From the NCBI RefSeq assembly GCF_015024225.1, contig NZ_JACJGM010000023.1, positions 39,488-103,487 of the forward strand: a DNA stretch of 64,000 nucleotides, given 5' to 3'. This document shows positions 46,979 to 56,041 of the stretch, in pieces. The DNA comes from Nocardioides lijunqiniae. GTDB taxonomy: Bacteria > Actinomycetota > Actinomycetes > Propionibacteriales > Nocardioidaceae. Made by a program: the position numbers and the translations under genes. The first letter of the stretch is position 1. Every line of letters starts with the position of its first letter. The notes under the pieces are model-generated. The model saw nothing but the letters and a program-made list of their open reading frames with translations. It did not search any database and had not been told where the DNA came from.

Positions 46979-48327
46979 TGCGCCGACGCTGGCCGGCCCT
47001 GGTCGCCGCCCTCGCGCTCCTCACGACGGGGTGCGAGTTCGACGGTGCCTACGACCTCCCGCTGCCGGGGTCGCCGGTCGACGAGGACCACGCCTACGAG
47101 GTCACGGCGGAGTTCGCCGACATCCTCAACGTCGTCCCACGCTCCCCGGTGATGGTCGACGACGTCACCGTCGGGGAGGTCACCGAGGTCGACCGGGTCG
47201 GCTGGCACGCGAAGGTGACCCTGCGCATCCGCGACGACGTCGAGCTGCCCGACAACGCCGTCGCCGACATCCGCCAGGTCAGCCTCCTCGGCGAGAAGTA
47301 CGTCGCCCTCGAGCCGCCCAGCGAGGGCGCCAGCGACAACCCGCTGGGCGAGGGCGACGCGCTCCCGCTCAGCAGCACCGGCCGCAACCCGGAGGTCGAG
47401 GAGGTGCTCGGCGCGCTGTCGTTCCTGCTCAGCGGGGGAGGCGTGGCCCAGCTCGGCACCATCACCGAGGAGATGAACAACGTCATGGGCGGGCGCACCG
47501 ACCGCCTGCGCCACCTCCTCGGCTCGCTCGAGAGCGTCGTGGGGACCCTCGACGAGCAGAAGGGCGACATCATCAGCGCCCTGGAGTCGCTCAACAACCT
47601 CACCGCGACCCTCAACGCCGAGCGCACCACGATCCAGGGCGCCCTCGACGTCGCCGGCCCGGCCATCAAGGTGCTCGGGGCCCAGCACGACGAGCTGGTC
47701 GCGATGCTCGGCTCCCTGGACCGGCTCGGCGTGGTCGGGACCCGCGTCATCAAGGCCAGCAAGGACGACCTCATCGCCTCGCTGCGCCACCTGGAGCCCG
47801 TCGTGCGCCGGCTGCGGGCGGCCGACGACAAGCTCGCGCCCGGCCTCAACCTGCTGCTGAGCTTCCCGTTCCCGCAGGAGGCCTCCGAGATCGTGCTCGG
47901 CGACTACGCCAACACCTCGATCCGCGCCGACATCAACCTCGCCAACTTCTTCTCCCGCGGAGGCGGCGGCCCGCTGCCGGACCTGCCCGACGTGCCGGTG
48001 CTGCCGCCGGGCACGCTCAACAACGTGCTGGACTGCCTCACCAGCGCCAGCCTCGCCAGCGCCGCGTGCGTCAAGGTGCTCGCGAACGTCGGCCAGCTGG
48101 CCGAGCTGGTCACCCGCTGCGAGCGGCCCCGCAACGAGCAGCGCCCGGTCTGCGTCGCGCTGGCCGCGCTGGCGGCCGGCGAGATCGAGCTGCCCGACCT
48201 GGGCCTGCCCGGCGGCCTCCTGGACCGCGACCTGCCCGGGCTGTCCCGCCTGAGCCGGTCGCTGACCGACGACGCGCCCAGCGCGGCGCCCACCACCGAC
48301 GCGCTCTACGGAGGTGGTGCGCCGTGA
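46978..48327 (+). CDS. mce4E: Mce family lipoprotein Mce4E (LprN-like)
   Basis: 449 residues. Lipoprotein signal with lipobox LTTGC (Cys 19) followed by EFDGAYDLPLPG, the hallmark of Mce E subunits. MCE domain (VMVDDVTVGEVTEV, SLLGEKYVALEPP), long helical region, C-terminal Cys-containing segment and Pro-rich tail. Lipid anchor probably fixes the shuttle at the membrane. GTGA overlap with mce4F. Confidence 0.94.
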   Translation: MRRRWPALVAALALLTTGCEFDGAYDLPLPGSPVDEDHAYEVTAEFADILNVVPRSPVMVDDVTVGEVTEVDRVGWHAKVTLRIRDDVELPDNAVADIRQVSLLGEKYVALEPPSEGASDNPLGEGDALPLSSTGRNPEVEEVLGALSFLLSGGGVAQLGTITEEMNNVMGGRTDRLRHLLGSLESVVGTLDEQKGDIISALESLNNLTATLNAERTTIQGALDVAGPAIKVLGAQHDELVAMLGSLDRLGVVGTRVIKASKDDLIASLRHLEPVVRRLRAADDKLAPGLNLLLSFPFPQEASEIVLGDYANTSIRADINLANFFSRGGGGPLPDLPDVPVLPPGTLNNVLDCLTSASLASAACVKVLANVGQLAELVTRCERPRNEQRPVCVALAALAAGEIELPDLGLPGGLLDRDLPGLSRLSRSLTDDAPSAAPTTDALYGGGAP

Positions 48328-49595
48328 CCCGCGCCGGCATCAAGGTCCGACTCGTGGCGTTCGCCCTGCTCAGCGCGATCGGCATCGTCTACATCGCCGC
48401 CTCCTACCTCGGCCTGGTCGACCGGGCCCTGGGAAGGGGCATCACCGTCGAGGCCACCCTGCCGACGTCCGGCGGGCTCTTCGAGGGCAGCGAGGTGACC
48501 TACCGCGGCGTCAAGATCGGCAAGGTCTCGAAGATGACGCCCACCGAGGACGGCGTCACGCTGGAGCTGGCGCTGGAGCACGAGACGCGGCTGCCGGTCG
48601 ACTCGCCGATGTACGTGCACAACCTCTCGGCCGTGGGGGAGCAGTACCTCGACTTCGAGCCGCCCGACGACGACGGGCCCTACGCCGAGAACGGCACCAC
48701 GCTGAAGGGCTCGCTGGAGTCGCTGCCCGTCGACGAGGCGGACCTGCTCGTCGAGCTCGACTCCTTCGTCAGCTCGGTCGACCAGGAGAACCTCCAGACG
48801 CTGATCACCGAGCTCGGCGCGATGTTCGAGGACACCGGCGTCCCGATCCAGCAGCTCCTCGACGGCGGCGGGCAGTTCATCGACGAGGCCTCCGCCCACA
48901 CCGAGGAGACGATCCGCCTGCTCGAGACCGGGTTGACCGTCCTGCGCACCCAGCGGTCGCAGGGCGAGAGCATCCGCTCCTTCTCGCGCGACCTCCGGCT
49001 GCTCACCGGGTCGCTGCGCCGCGCCGACCCCGACCTGCGCGCCACGCTCCAGGGCACGCCGGGCGCCGCTCGCGAGGTCCAGGCGCTCCTCGAGGACCTG
49101 GAGCCCACGCTGCCGGCGCTGCTCGGCAGCGCGGTGAGCGTCAACCAGGTCGTGGTGTCCCACCTCGCCGGCCTCGAGCAGCTGCTCGTCACCTTCCCCC
49201 GCACGATCGCCGGCGGCTTCACCGGCACCGACGCGCAGGGCTACGGCCACGTGAGCCTGCAGTTCGACCAGACGCGCCCGTGCACGGCCGGCTACAAGCC
49301 GCCCAAGGACTGGCGCCTGACCACCGACCTGACCGACGCCCCGATCTACCCCGCGGAGTGCACGAGCGGACCGCCGTACGTCATGCGCGGACCGAAGTAC
49401 GTCCCCGGCGCGCGAGGCGCCGCCGCGTCGGCCCCGCGTGCGTACGGTGGGTCCTACGACCCGGTCTCGGGGTTGCTCGACGGTGCCGTGGACCGCCAGG
49501 GTGGCCGCGTGCGCTACGTCGACCCGGGGGACCTGGCCATCCTGGGAGAGGACTCGTGGAAGTGGCTGCTGATGGGACCGGTGGCCGGCAAGTGA
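48324..49595 (+). CDS. mce4F: Mce family protein Mce4F
   Basis: 423 residues from the GTG overlapping mce4E. N-terminal TM (about 8-28), MCE domain (GLFEGSEVTYRGVKIGKV, LSAVGEQYLDFEPP), helical domain and the F-type C-terminus (CTAGYKPP...DAPIYPAECTSGPPYVMRGPK). Last of the six Mce subunits; overlaps the mas4A start. Confidence 0.93.
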   Translation: MTRAGIKVRLVAFALLSAIGIVYIAASYLGLVDRALGRGITVEATLPTSGGLFEGSEVTYRGVKIGKVSKMTPTEDGVTLELALEHETRLPVDSPMYVHNLSAVGEQYLDFEPPDDDGPYAENGTTLKGSLESLPVDEADLLVELDSFVSSVDQENLQTLITELGAMFEDTGVPIQQLLDGGGQFIDEASAHTEETIRLLETGLTVLRTQRSQGESIRSFSRDLRLLTGSLRRADPDLRATLQGTPGAAREVQALLEDLEPTLPALLGSAVSVNQVVVSHLAGLEQLLVTFPRTIAGGFTGTDAQGYGHVSLQFDQTRPCTAGYKPPKDWRLTTDLTDAPIYPAECTSGPPYVMRGPKYVPGARGAAASAPRAYGGSYDPVSGLLDGAVDRQGGRVRYVDPGDLAILGEDSWKWLLMGPVAGK

Positions 49596-50119
49596 CGGCC
49601 TCACGCAAGCCGGCGCGTCGTGCGCCGTGGCTCGACGCCGTCCTCTACGGGCTGGCGCTGGTGCTCGCCGCGGCGTGCGTGGCCGGTGGGGTCGCCTCGT
49701 TCCGCGCCCACGAGGACCGCCAGGACGCCACCGCGGAGCAGGAGCGCTACGGCGACGTCGTGAAGGCCGCCTCCGCCCAGGCCGAGGCGCTGGTCAACCT
49801 CGACTACCGCGACCTGCAGGCCACCTACGACCAGGTGACGGCCGGAGCCACCGGCGACTTCCTCCAGCAGTACACCGACTCGTGGAAGGACCAGCAGAAG
49901 ATCTTCGCCCAGGCCAAGTCGGTCTCGACCGGCAAGGTCCGCGCCGCCGCGGTGTCCAACATCGACAACGACAGCGCGACCGTGATGGTCGCCGTCCAGG
50001 GCACCACGCGCAACACCGCCACGGGCGAGGAGGCGCAGCAGCGCCGCTTCCGCTTCCGCGTCGACGTCGTCGAGGTCGACGGCGCGTGGCTCACGCAGAA
50101 GCTGGAGTTCGTCGGATGA
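49592..50119 (+). CDS. mas4A: Mce-associated membrane protein Mas4A
   Basis: 175 residues: one TM helix (about 17-37) and an extracytoplasmic NTF2-like domain (ALVNLDYRDLQATYDQVTAGATGDF ... VMVAVQGTTRNTATGEE). Mas proteins are thought to stabilise Mce complexes. GTG overlaps mce4F; stop overlaps mas4B. Confidence 0.88.
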   Translation: MTASRKPARRAPWLDAVLYGLALVLAAACVAGGVASFRAHEDRQDATAEQERYGDVVKAASAQAEALVNLDYRDLQATYDQVTAGATGDFLQQYTDSWKDQQKIFAQAKSVSTGKVRAAAVSNIDNDSATVMVAVQGTTRNTATGEEAQQRRFRFRVDVVEVDGAWLTQKLEFVG

Positions 50120-50937
50120 CCGCCTCCGGATCCGGCCGGCCGCCGCGCCGCCCGCTGGGCGCCCGCACGCCGGTCTCCCGCCCGCGCAAGGTCGCCGGCC
50201 GGCAGGGCGCGTCCACAGAGCCCGCCGAGCCGCTCGAGACGGAGCAGGAGACGCAGGCGGTCGCCGAGCCCGTGCACGACGAGCCGGTCGAGCCGGACGA
50301 GCCGGTCCTCGCCGAGCACGAGCCCGACCCGGACGACGAGACCGACGAGTCCGACGACCTCGACGACCTCGACGACCTCGACGAGACCGACGAGACCGAG
50401 CCCGACTGGCCCACGGAGGACGCCCGACGGCCGGCCTCGCGCCGGGCCACGGGGGTGCTGGTCGCGGTGATCGTGCTGCTGGCCGGCGTCGCCAGCGCGG
50501 AGGCGTGGTACCTCTGGGGCGACGACGACCCGGTCGTCTCCTCGGGGCGCCCGGTCGTGGTCGGCCAGGTCAACGCCGCCTCCGCCGTGGACGTCGCCGC
50601 GACCTCGGCGCAGGAGATCTCGCAGTGGTCCTTCGAGACCTACGACGAGGACACCGAGGCCGACGCCGCGCTGATGACCGAGGAGTTCGCGTCGCGCTTC
50701 CGTGAGACCAAGGCCGACGCGCGCGAGCGGGTGCTGGCGCAGAAGACCGCGGTCACCGCGGAGGTCGCCATGCAGGGCGTCGTGCGCGCCTCGCCCGAGC
50801 AGGTCGAGGCGCTGGTCTACCTCGACCAGTCGACCACCACCGGCGGCCAGGACTCGACGTTCAGCCAGTACATGATCCTGGTGACCGTGGTCCGCACCGG
50901 CTCGGGCTGGCTCGTCTCCAAGATGGAGACTTTCTGA
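50116..50937 (+). CDS. mas4B: Mce-associated membrane protein Mas4B with acidic N-terminus
   Basis: 273 residues. The first ~110 are cytoplasmic, Pro/Arg then very acidic with a D-D-L repeat (bases about 50350-50400), then one TM helix (about 113-133) and an NTF2-like domain ending LVSKMETF. Last gene of the mce4 operon, 18 bp before the next KstR-type site. Confidence 0.85.
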   Translation: MTASGSGRPPRRPLGARTPVSRPRKVAGRQGASTEPAEPLETEQETQAVAEPVHDEPVEPDEPVLAEHEPDPDDETDESDDLDDLDDLDETDETEPDWPTEDARRPASRRATGVLVAVIVLLAGVASAEAWYLWGDDDPVVSSGRPVVVGQVNAASAVDVAATSAQEISQWSFETYDEDTEADAALMTEEFASRFRETKADARERVLAQKTAVTAEVAMQGVVRASPEQVEALVYLDQSTTTGGQDSTFSQYMILVTVVRTGSGWLVSKMETF

Positions 50938-50941
50938 TAGC

Positions 50942-50968
50942 GTTCCGCTGGAACTAGAACACGTTCCA
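50942..50968. promoter_or_regulatory. KstR-type operator with adjoining dyad, before the ferredoxin reductase gene
   Basis: TAGAACACGTTCCA at 50955-50968 matches all defined bases of TnnAACnnGTTnnA. Immediately upstream GTTCC-gct-GGAAC (50942-50954) forms another dyad and could act as a small hairpin or a second half-site. Both lie between mas4B and the reductase start at 51036. Confidence 0.7.
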
Positions 50969-51035
50969 GTAATCGCCGGCCGCGCCCCGCCGCGCGGTGG
51001 TTGAGCCCGGTTGCCGAGCACGGAAGGATCGCGAC

Positions 51036-52028
51036 GTGACCACACCCGCACCCGCGACCGGGCAGACCGTCGAGACCGACCTGCTCATCGTGGGGGCCGG
51101 ACCGACGGGCCTCTACGCCGCCTACTACGCCGGCTTCCGCGGCCACCGGGTGGCGGTCGTCGACTCGCTGCCCGAGCTCGGCGGCCAGATCACGGCGATG
51201 TACCCCGAGAAGCAGATCCTCGACGTCGCGGGCTTCCCGAGCGTCAAGGGCCGCGAGCTCGTCGAGGGGCTGGTGGAGCAGGCGGCCACCGCCCGCCCGC
51301 ACTACCTGCTCGACCGCACCGCCGCCACGCTCGTCCACCACGACGACGGCGTGACGGTCGGGCTCGACGACGGCACCCAGGTCCGGGCCGGCGCCGTGCT
51401 GATCACCGCCGGCATCGGCAAGTTCAGCCCCCGGCCCCTGCCCGCGCAGGGCGACTGGCTGGGCCGCGGCCTGGAGTTCTTCGTGCCGAGCTTCGCGCCG
51501 TACGCCGGCAAGGACGTCGTCATCGTGGGTGGAGGCGACAGCGCGTTCGACTGGGCGGTCCACCTGGAGCCCGTCGCGAGGTCGGTCACGCTCGTGCACC
51601 GCCGCGACGCCTTCCGGGCCCACGAGCGCACCGTGCAGCAGGTGCGCGACTCCTCGGTGCGGATCATCACCAAGGCCGAGGTCAGCGCCATCGACGGCGA
51701 GCACACCGTGTCGTCGGTCGACGTCACGGTCGGCGGCGAGACCACCCGGCTCCCGGCGCAGGCCGTCGTGGCGGCGCTGGGGTTCATCGCCGACCTCGGA
51801 CCCCTGCAGCAGTGGGGGATCGAGGTCCTCAAGCGCCACATCGTCGTCGACCCCGCGATGCGCACCAACCTGCCCCGCGTGTTCGCGGCCGGCGACATCA
51901 CCGAGTACCCCGGCAAGGTCCGCCTGATCGCGGTCGGCTTCGGCGAGGCCGCGACCGCCGTCAACAACGCGACCGTCGCCATCGACCCCACGGCCAAGGT
52001 GTTCCCTGGCCACTCGTCCGAGGCCTGA
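51036..52028 (+). CDS. Ferredoxin-NAD(P)+ reductase (thioredoxin reductase-like)
   Basis: 330 residues. FAD motif GAGPTGLYAAYYAG at about 18, ELGGQITAMYPEK, the NAD(P) motif GGGDSAFDW in the middle, and the C-terminal FAAGDITEYPGKVRLIAVGFGEA. No CxxC redox pair, so it belongs to the YumC-type ferredoxin reductases. GTG start with GGAAGGA upstream. Supplies electrons from NAD(P)H to the ferredoxin 22 bp downstream, which could serve steroid P450s. Confidence 0.88.
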   Translation: MTTPAPATGQTVETDLLIVGAGPTGLYAAYYAGFRGHRVAVVDSLPELGGQITAMYPEKQILDVAGFPSVKGRELVEGLVEQAATARPHYLLDRTAATLVHHDDGVTVGLDDGTQVRAGAVLITAGIGKFSPRPLPAQGDWLGRGLEFFVPSFAPYAGKDVVIVGGGDSAFDWAVHLEPVARSVTLVHRRDAFRAHERTVQQVRDSSVRIITKAEVSAIDGEHTVSSVDVTVGGETTRLPAQAVVAALGFIADLGPLQQWGIEVLKRHIVVDPAMRTNLPRVFAAGDITEYPGKVRLIAVGFGEAATAVNNATVAIDPTAKVFPGHSSEA

Positions 52029-52050
52029 CCCAGGTCATGAAGGAGGCACC

Positions 52051-52242
52051 ATGAAGATCAAGGTCGACTTCGACCTGTGCGAGTCCAACGCCCTCTGCGA
52101 GGCCATGGCCCCCGAGGTGTTCGAGCTCGACGACGACGACTACCTCCAGCTCAAGACCGACGAGACGACCGACGAGAACGTCGAGAACGTCAAGCGCGCC
52201 GTGGCGGCCTGCCCGCGCGCGGCGATCTCGCTCACCGAGTAG
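52051..52242 (+). CDS. fdxD: [3Fe-4S]-type ferredoxin (FdxD-like)
   Basis: 63 residues. C10, C16 and C54 (Cys-Pro) in the CXX?XXC(X)nCP pattern, with Asn13 at the variable position. AGGAGG before the ATG. In M. tuberculosis fdxD (Rv3503c) and hsd4A (Rv3502c) adjoin mce4; the same neighbours occur here, downstream of mce4, so the name is by context. Electron carrier for a P450 or other oxygenase. Confidence 0.88.
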   Translation: MKIKVDFDLCESNALCEAMAPEVFELDDDDYLQLKTDETTDENVENVKRAVAACPRAAISLTE

Positions 52243-52249
52243 GAGCCGC

Positions 52250-53155
52250 ATGTCCTCGCCCGACCTGTCCCTCGACGGCCGCGTCGCCGTCGTCACCGGG
52301 GCCGGCGCCGGTCTCGGCCGCGCCGAGGCGCTCGCCCTCGCGGCCGCCGGTGCCCGCGTCGTCCTCAACGACCTGCCTGGCGCCGCCGACGAGGCGGCCG
52401 AGGAGATCAGGGCCGCGGGTGGGGAGGTGAGCATCGTGGAGGGCGACGTCGCCGAGCGCGCCACCGCCGACGCCATGCTCGCCGCGGCCGTCGACGGCTT
52501 CGGCTCCCTCGACATCGTCGTCAACAACGCCGGCATGACCCGCGACCGGATGCTCTTCAACATGAGCGACGACGAGTGGGACGCGGTCCTCCGGGTGCAC
52601 CTGCGCGGGCACTTCCTGCTCTCGCGCAACGCCGCGTCGTACTGGCGGGCGCGCTCGAAGGAGCTCGACGCCCCGGTCTACGCACGGGTCGTCAACACCG
52701 CCTCCGAGGCCTTCCTGGGAGGCTCGCCCGGACAGGCCAACTACGCCGCCGCCAAGGCCGGCATCACCGCGCTCACGCTCTCGACCGCGCGCGGGCTGGG
52801 CAAGGTCGGCGTGCGCGCCAACGCGATCTGTCCCCGCGCCCGCACCGCCATGACCGCGCAGGTGTTCGGCGAGGACGAGTCGGGACTCGAGGTCGACCCC
52901 TACTCGCCCGAGCACGTCGCGCCGCTGGTCGCCTACCTCGCCTCGCCCGCGGCCGAGAGCATCACCGGCCAGGTCTTCGTGGTCTACGGCGGGATGGTCG
53001 CCCTGGTCGCCGCGCCGGTCGTCGAGCAGCGCTTCGACAAGGCCGGCTCGGCGTGGACGCTGGACGACCTCGACCGCCAGCTCGGCGGCTACTTCGAGGG
53101 CCGCGACCCCGCCCGGGGCTTCGCGGCCGACTCGATCATGCAGCTCACCCTCTAG
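52250..53155 (+). CDS. hsd4A: 17-beta-hydroxysteroid dehydrogenase-type SDR (Hsd4A)
   Basis: 301 residues. SDR core: TGAGAGLGRAEAL near residue 17, NNAGMTRDRM, catalytic Ser in NTASEAF and Y-x3-K in NYAAAKAG, then CPRARTAMT. The C-terminal extension beyond the core matches the hydroxyacyl-CoA dehydrogenases of cholesterol side-chain beta-oxidation (Rv3502c family). Follows the ferredoxin by 7 bp and shares its presumed KstR control. Confidence 0.9.
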   Translation: MSSPDLSLDGRVAVVTGAGAGLGRAEALALAAAGARVVLNDLPGAADEAAEEIRAAGGEVSIVEGDVAERATADAMLAAAVDGFGSLDIVVNNAGMTRDRMLFNMSDDEWDAVLRVHLRGHFLLSRNAASYWRARSKELDAPVYARVVNTASEAFLGGSPGQANYAAAKAGITALTLSTARGLGKVGVRANAICPRARTAMTAQVFGEDESGLEVDPYSPEHVAPLVAYLASPAAESITGQVFVVYGGMVALVAAPVVEQRFDKAGSAWTLDDLDRQLGGYFEGRDPARGFAADSIMQLTL

Positions 53156-53175
53156 CCACTCACCAGGAGAACCAC

Positions 53176-53931
53176 ATGGGTCGTCTCGACGGCAAGGTCG
53201 CGATCGTGACCGGCGGCGCGCAGGGACAGGGCGCCGGGATCGTCCGGGCCTACGTCGCGGAGGGCGCCCGCGTCGTCCTCGCCGACGTCGCCGAGGAGCA
53301 GGGCCGCGCGCTGGCCGACGAGCTCGGCGCCGACGCCCACTTCGTGCGGCACGACGTCAGCGACGAGGCGTCGTGGACGGCCGTCGTGGACGACGCCCAC
53401 GCCCGATTCGGCCCCGTGAGCGTGCTCGCCAACAACGCCGGGATCCTGCGCTTCGGCGACATCGAGCGCATGGGCTCCGACGAGGTGGAGCTGCTGTGGC
53501 GCGTCAACCAGCTGGGGTGCTTCCTCGGCATGCAGGCGGTCACCCGCACCATGCGCAAGAACGGCGGCGGCTCGATCATCAACGCCTCCTCGGTCGAGGG
53601 CCTGGCCGGCATGGCCGGCTGCACGGCCTACGCCGCGACCAAGTGGGCGATCCGCGGGATGACCAAGTGTGCCGCGATGGAGCTCGGCCCGAAGGGCATC
53701 CGGGTCAACTCCGTCCACCCGGGCATGATCGACACCCCGATGACCCGCGTGCACGGCGGCGACGCCGCCATGGAGTACGGCGCCTCGCGGGTGCCGCTGC
53801 GCCGGGTCGGGCACCCCGAGGACGTCGCGCCGCTCTACGTCTTCCTCGGCAGCGACGAGTCGGCCTACATCAACGGCGCCGAGATCGCGGTCGACGGCGG
53901 GGTCACGTCCACGCACGCGTTCGGCGGCTGA
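53176..53931 (+). CDS. SDR family hydroxysteroid-type dehydrogenase (FabG3-like)
   Basis: 251 residues. TGGAQGQGAG near residue 13, NNAG, Ser in NASSVEG and Y-x3-K in TAYAATKW; the GGAQGQG and ALGPKGIRVNSVHPGMI patterns resemble the 3-alpha/20-beta-hydroxysteroid dehydrogenase FabG3 (Rv2002). AGGAGA before the ATG. Fourth gene of the reductase-ferredoxin-hsd4A unit, 20 bp after hsd4A. Exact steroid position oxidised cannot be told. Confidence 0.85.
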   Translation: MGRLDGKVAIVTGGAQGQGAGIVRAYVAEGARVVLADVAEEQGRALADELGADAHFVRHDVSDEASWTAVVDDAHARFGPVSVLANNAGILRFGDIERMGSDEVELLWRVNQLGCFLGMQAVTRTMRKNGGGSIINASSVEGLAGMAGCTAYAATKWAIRGMTKCAAMELGPKGIRVNSVHPGMIDTPMTRVHGGDAAMEYGASRVPLRRVGHPEDVAPLYVFLGSDESAYINGAEIAVDGGVTSTHAFGG

Positions 53932-53944
53932 CACGTGGACCTGA

Positions 53945-53971
53945 TGACACTGACAGTGTCACTGTGACAGT
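53945..53971. promoter_or_regulatory. Two overlapping palindromes before the PPOX-fold gene
   Basis: TGACACT-GAC-AGTGTCA (53945-53961) is a perfect inverted repeat, and ACTGT-G-ACAGT (53961-53971) shares its last base. They cover the CAGTCT -10-like hexamer (53968-53973) and end 8 bp before the ATG at 53980. Likely operator of an unidentified repressor, not KstR. Confidence 0.65.
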
Positions 53972-53979
53972 CTGAGCGC

Positions 53980-54477
53980 ATGGCCAACCAGCGAGCACAG
54001 ATCGTCATGAGCCCCGACGAGGTCGAGGAGTTCCTGCTCCAGCAGCGCAGCGCCACCGTCGCCACCCTCGGGCCGCAGGGCCGGCCGCACCTGGTCGGAA
54101 TGTGGTACGCCGTGCACGACGGCCACGTGTGGATCGAGACCAAGCTGAAGTCGCAGAAGGTGGTCAACCTGCGCCGCGACCCGACGATGTCGTTCCTCGT
54201 CGAGGCCGGGCACACCTACGACCAGCTGCGCGGCGTGGCGATGGAGGGCACCGGCACCGTCATCGAGGACCCCGACGTGGTGTGGGACGTGTGCGTCAAC
54301 GTGTTCGAGCGCTACAACGCCCCCTACACCGAGGAGCTCAAGCCCTTCGTGGAGCTGATGGCCAAGAACCGCGTCGTGGTGCGGCTCGACGCCGTCCGCA
54401 CCCGCTCCTGGGACCACCGCAAGCTCGGCATGGCGCCGATGGACCTCGGCGGCTCCACGGCGCCCTTCATCGAGTAG
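53980..54477 (+). CDS. PPOX-class (pyridoxamine 5'-phosphate oxidase fold) protein, possibly F420-dependent
   Basis: 165 residues, split-barrel flavin/F420 fold: RSATVATLGPQGRPHLVGMWYAVHDGHVWIET and the SQKVVNLRRDPTMSFLVEAG segment. Such enzymes use F420, FMN or heme; the Lys/Arg pattern favours F420-dependent members, uncertain. Start is 8 bp from a double palindrome, so expression is probably tightly controlled. Its placement between steroid genes suggests a reductase in that pathway. Confidence 0.82.
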   Translation: MANQRAQIVMSPDEVEEFLLQQRSATVATLGPQGRPHLVGMWYAVHDGHVWIETKLKSQKVVNLRRDPTMSFLVEAGHTYDQLRGVAMEGTGTVIEDPDVVWDVCVNVFERYNAPYTEELKPFVELMAKNRVVVRLDAVRTRSWDHRKLGMAPMDLGGSTAPFIE

Positions 54478-54516
54478 CTGCCTCCGGCCCGGGCGCCGGT
54501 GCACCATGATGGGGAC

Positions 54517-55305
54517 ATGGACGATCGCCCCGTGGAGACCTGGCTGACCGACATGGACGGCGTGCTCGTGCACGAGGAGGTGCCGATCCCCGGCGCCCAG
54601 GAGTTCGTGAAGGCGCTGAAGAGCTCGGGGCTGCCGTTCCTGGTGCTCACCAACAACTCGATCTTCACCCCGCGCGACCTGCGCGCGCGGCTGCTCGGCA
54701 GCGGCATCGACGTGCCCGAGGACGCGATCTGGACCTCGGCGCTGGCCACCGCGCAGTTCCTGCTCGACCAGCGCCCGCACGGCACGGCGTACGTCGTGGG
54801 TGAGGCCGGGCTGACGACGGCGCTGCACGACATCGGCTACGTGATGACCGACCGCGACCCCGACTACGTCGTGCTGGGGGAGACTCGCACGTACTCCTTC
54901 GAGGCGATCACCCGGGCCATCCGGCTGGTCGACGCCGGTGCGCGGTTCATCGCGACCAACCCCGACGCGAGCGGGCCCAGCCACGCCGGCAAGCTGCCGG
55001 CGACCGGCTCGGTCGCCGCGCTGATCAGCACCGCCACGGGCCGCCAGCCCTACTTCATCGGCAAGCCCAACCCGCTGATGATGCGCTCGGCGCTCAACCG
55101 GCTCAACGCCCACTCCGAGACGACCGTGATGATCGGCGACCGCATGGACACCGACATCATCAGCGGCCTGGAGGCCGGGCTGCGCACGATCCTGGTGACC
55201 ACCGGCTCGACCCAGCCGGGCGAGGTCGAGCGCTTCCCCTACCGGCCCACGATGGTGTGCGACTCGATCGCCGACCTGGTGGGGCTGGTCGGCAAGGGGC
55301 TCTAG
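54517..55305 (+). CDS. HAD superfamily class IIA phosphatase (NagD-like)
   Basis: 262 residues. HAD motif I LTDMDGVL (Asp nucleophile and Asp+2), motif II LTNNS, motif III/IV GKPNP and IGDRMDTDI. Class IIA cap. Dephosphorylates small phosphates; substrate unknown. ATG at 54517 is 6 nt from CATGAT; the longer frame from 54499 is less likely. Convergent with kstR, 21 bp apart. Confidence 0.9.
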   Translation: MDDRPVETWLTDMDGVLVHEEVPIPGAQEFVKALKSSGLPFLVLTNNSIFTPRDLRARLLGSGIDVPEDAIWTSALATAQFLLDQRPHGTAYVVGEAGLTTALHDIGYVMTDRDPDYVVLGETRTYSFEAITRAIRLVDAGARFIATNPDASGPSHAGKLPATGSVAALISTATGRQPYFIGKPNPLMMRSALNRLNAHSETTVMIGDRMDTDIISGLEAGLRTILVTTGSTQPGEVERFPYRPTMVCDSIADLVGLVGKGL

Positions 55306-55326
55306 GCCCCTCGATCGCTCAGTCGC

Positions 55327-55929
55327 TCAGTCGCGTAGGAGCAGGTGGACGGCGTTCTCCATGTGGGCGCCGGTCTCGGCCGCGGTGGAGCGCCCGGTGA
55401 CCCAGGCGACCAGCGCGGAGAGCCACACGTCGCCGATGACGCGGGCGATCGCCACGTCGTCCTCGGTGAGCTCGGTGGCGCCGGGGTGCATGGCGTGGGT
55501 CAGCATCGAGGTCATCAGCATGCCGACGGAGTGGATCTCGTGGGCCACCGAGCCGTCGGCGAACATGAACGCGCGGGTCAGCGCCTCGGTGAGGTGCGGG
55601 TCGCCCTGCAGGCCGCGGGTGGTCTTCTTCAGCACGAAGATGACGCGCTCGGCGGCGGTGTCGCCGGGGATCGGCTTCTCGCGCAGCAACGACTCCGCCC
55701 GCTCGAACTCACGGCCCAGGGCGGAGACGAGCAGGTGGATCTTGGAGGGGAAGTAGCGGTAGAGCGTCCCGAGCGCGACCTCGGCCTTGTCGGCCACGGC
55801 CCGCATCTGCACGGCGTCGAAGCCGCCCTCGGAGGCGAGCTCGTAGGTGGCGTCGAGGATGCGCTTGCGGCGGTCGCGCTGGGCGGCTGATCCGAGATCG
55901 TCCACCGTCAAGGAGTTGGCGATGCTCAC
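55327..55929 (-). CDS. kstR: KstR-like TetR repressor of steroid catabolism
   Basis: 200 residues from the GTG at 55929, which has GGGGAG 7 nt upstream; a GTG at 55962 would add 11 residues. From residue 13 the protein reads as KstR: LGSAAQRDRRKRILDAT, VQMRAVADKAEVALGTLYRYFPSK, HLLVSALGREF, LTEALTRAFMFAD and VWLSALVAWVTGR all correspond to M. tuberculosis KstR (Rv3574). KstR represses cholesterol genes and is released by 3-oxo-cholest-4-enoyl-CoA type ligands. A KstR-like site at 56042-56055 in its divergent promoter implies autoregulation. Confidence 0.93.
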   Translation of the reverse strand: MSIANSLTVDDLGSAAQRDRRKRILDATYELASEGGFDAVQMRAVADKAEVALGTLYRYFPSKIHLLVSALGREFERAESLLREKPIPGDTAAERVIFVLKKTTRGLQGDPHLTEALTRAFMFADGSVAHEIHSVGMLMTSMLTHAMHPGATELTEDDVAIARVIGDVWLSALVAWVTGRSTAAETGAHMENAVHLLLRD

Positions 55930-56041
55930 TGGGGCTCCCCAAGATCGTGTGTCCCTCAGCACGTTGCGACGGTGGAATGTGCGGAGGACCGTAGGCGGTT
56001 CGTCACTTGCGTCACCAGGCTACCAAGTCGTGGGACATGAT

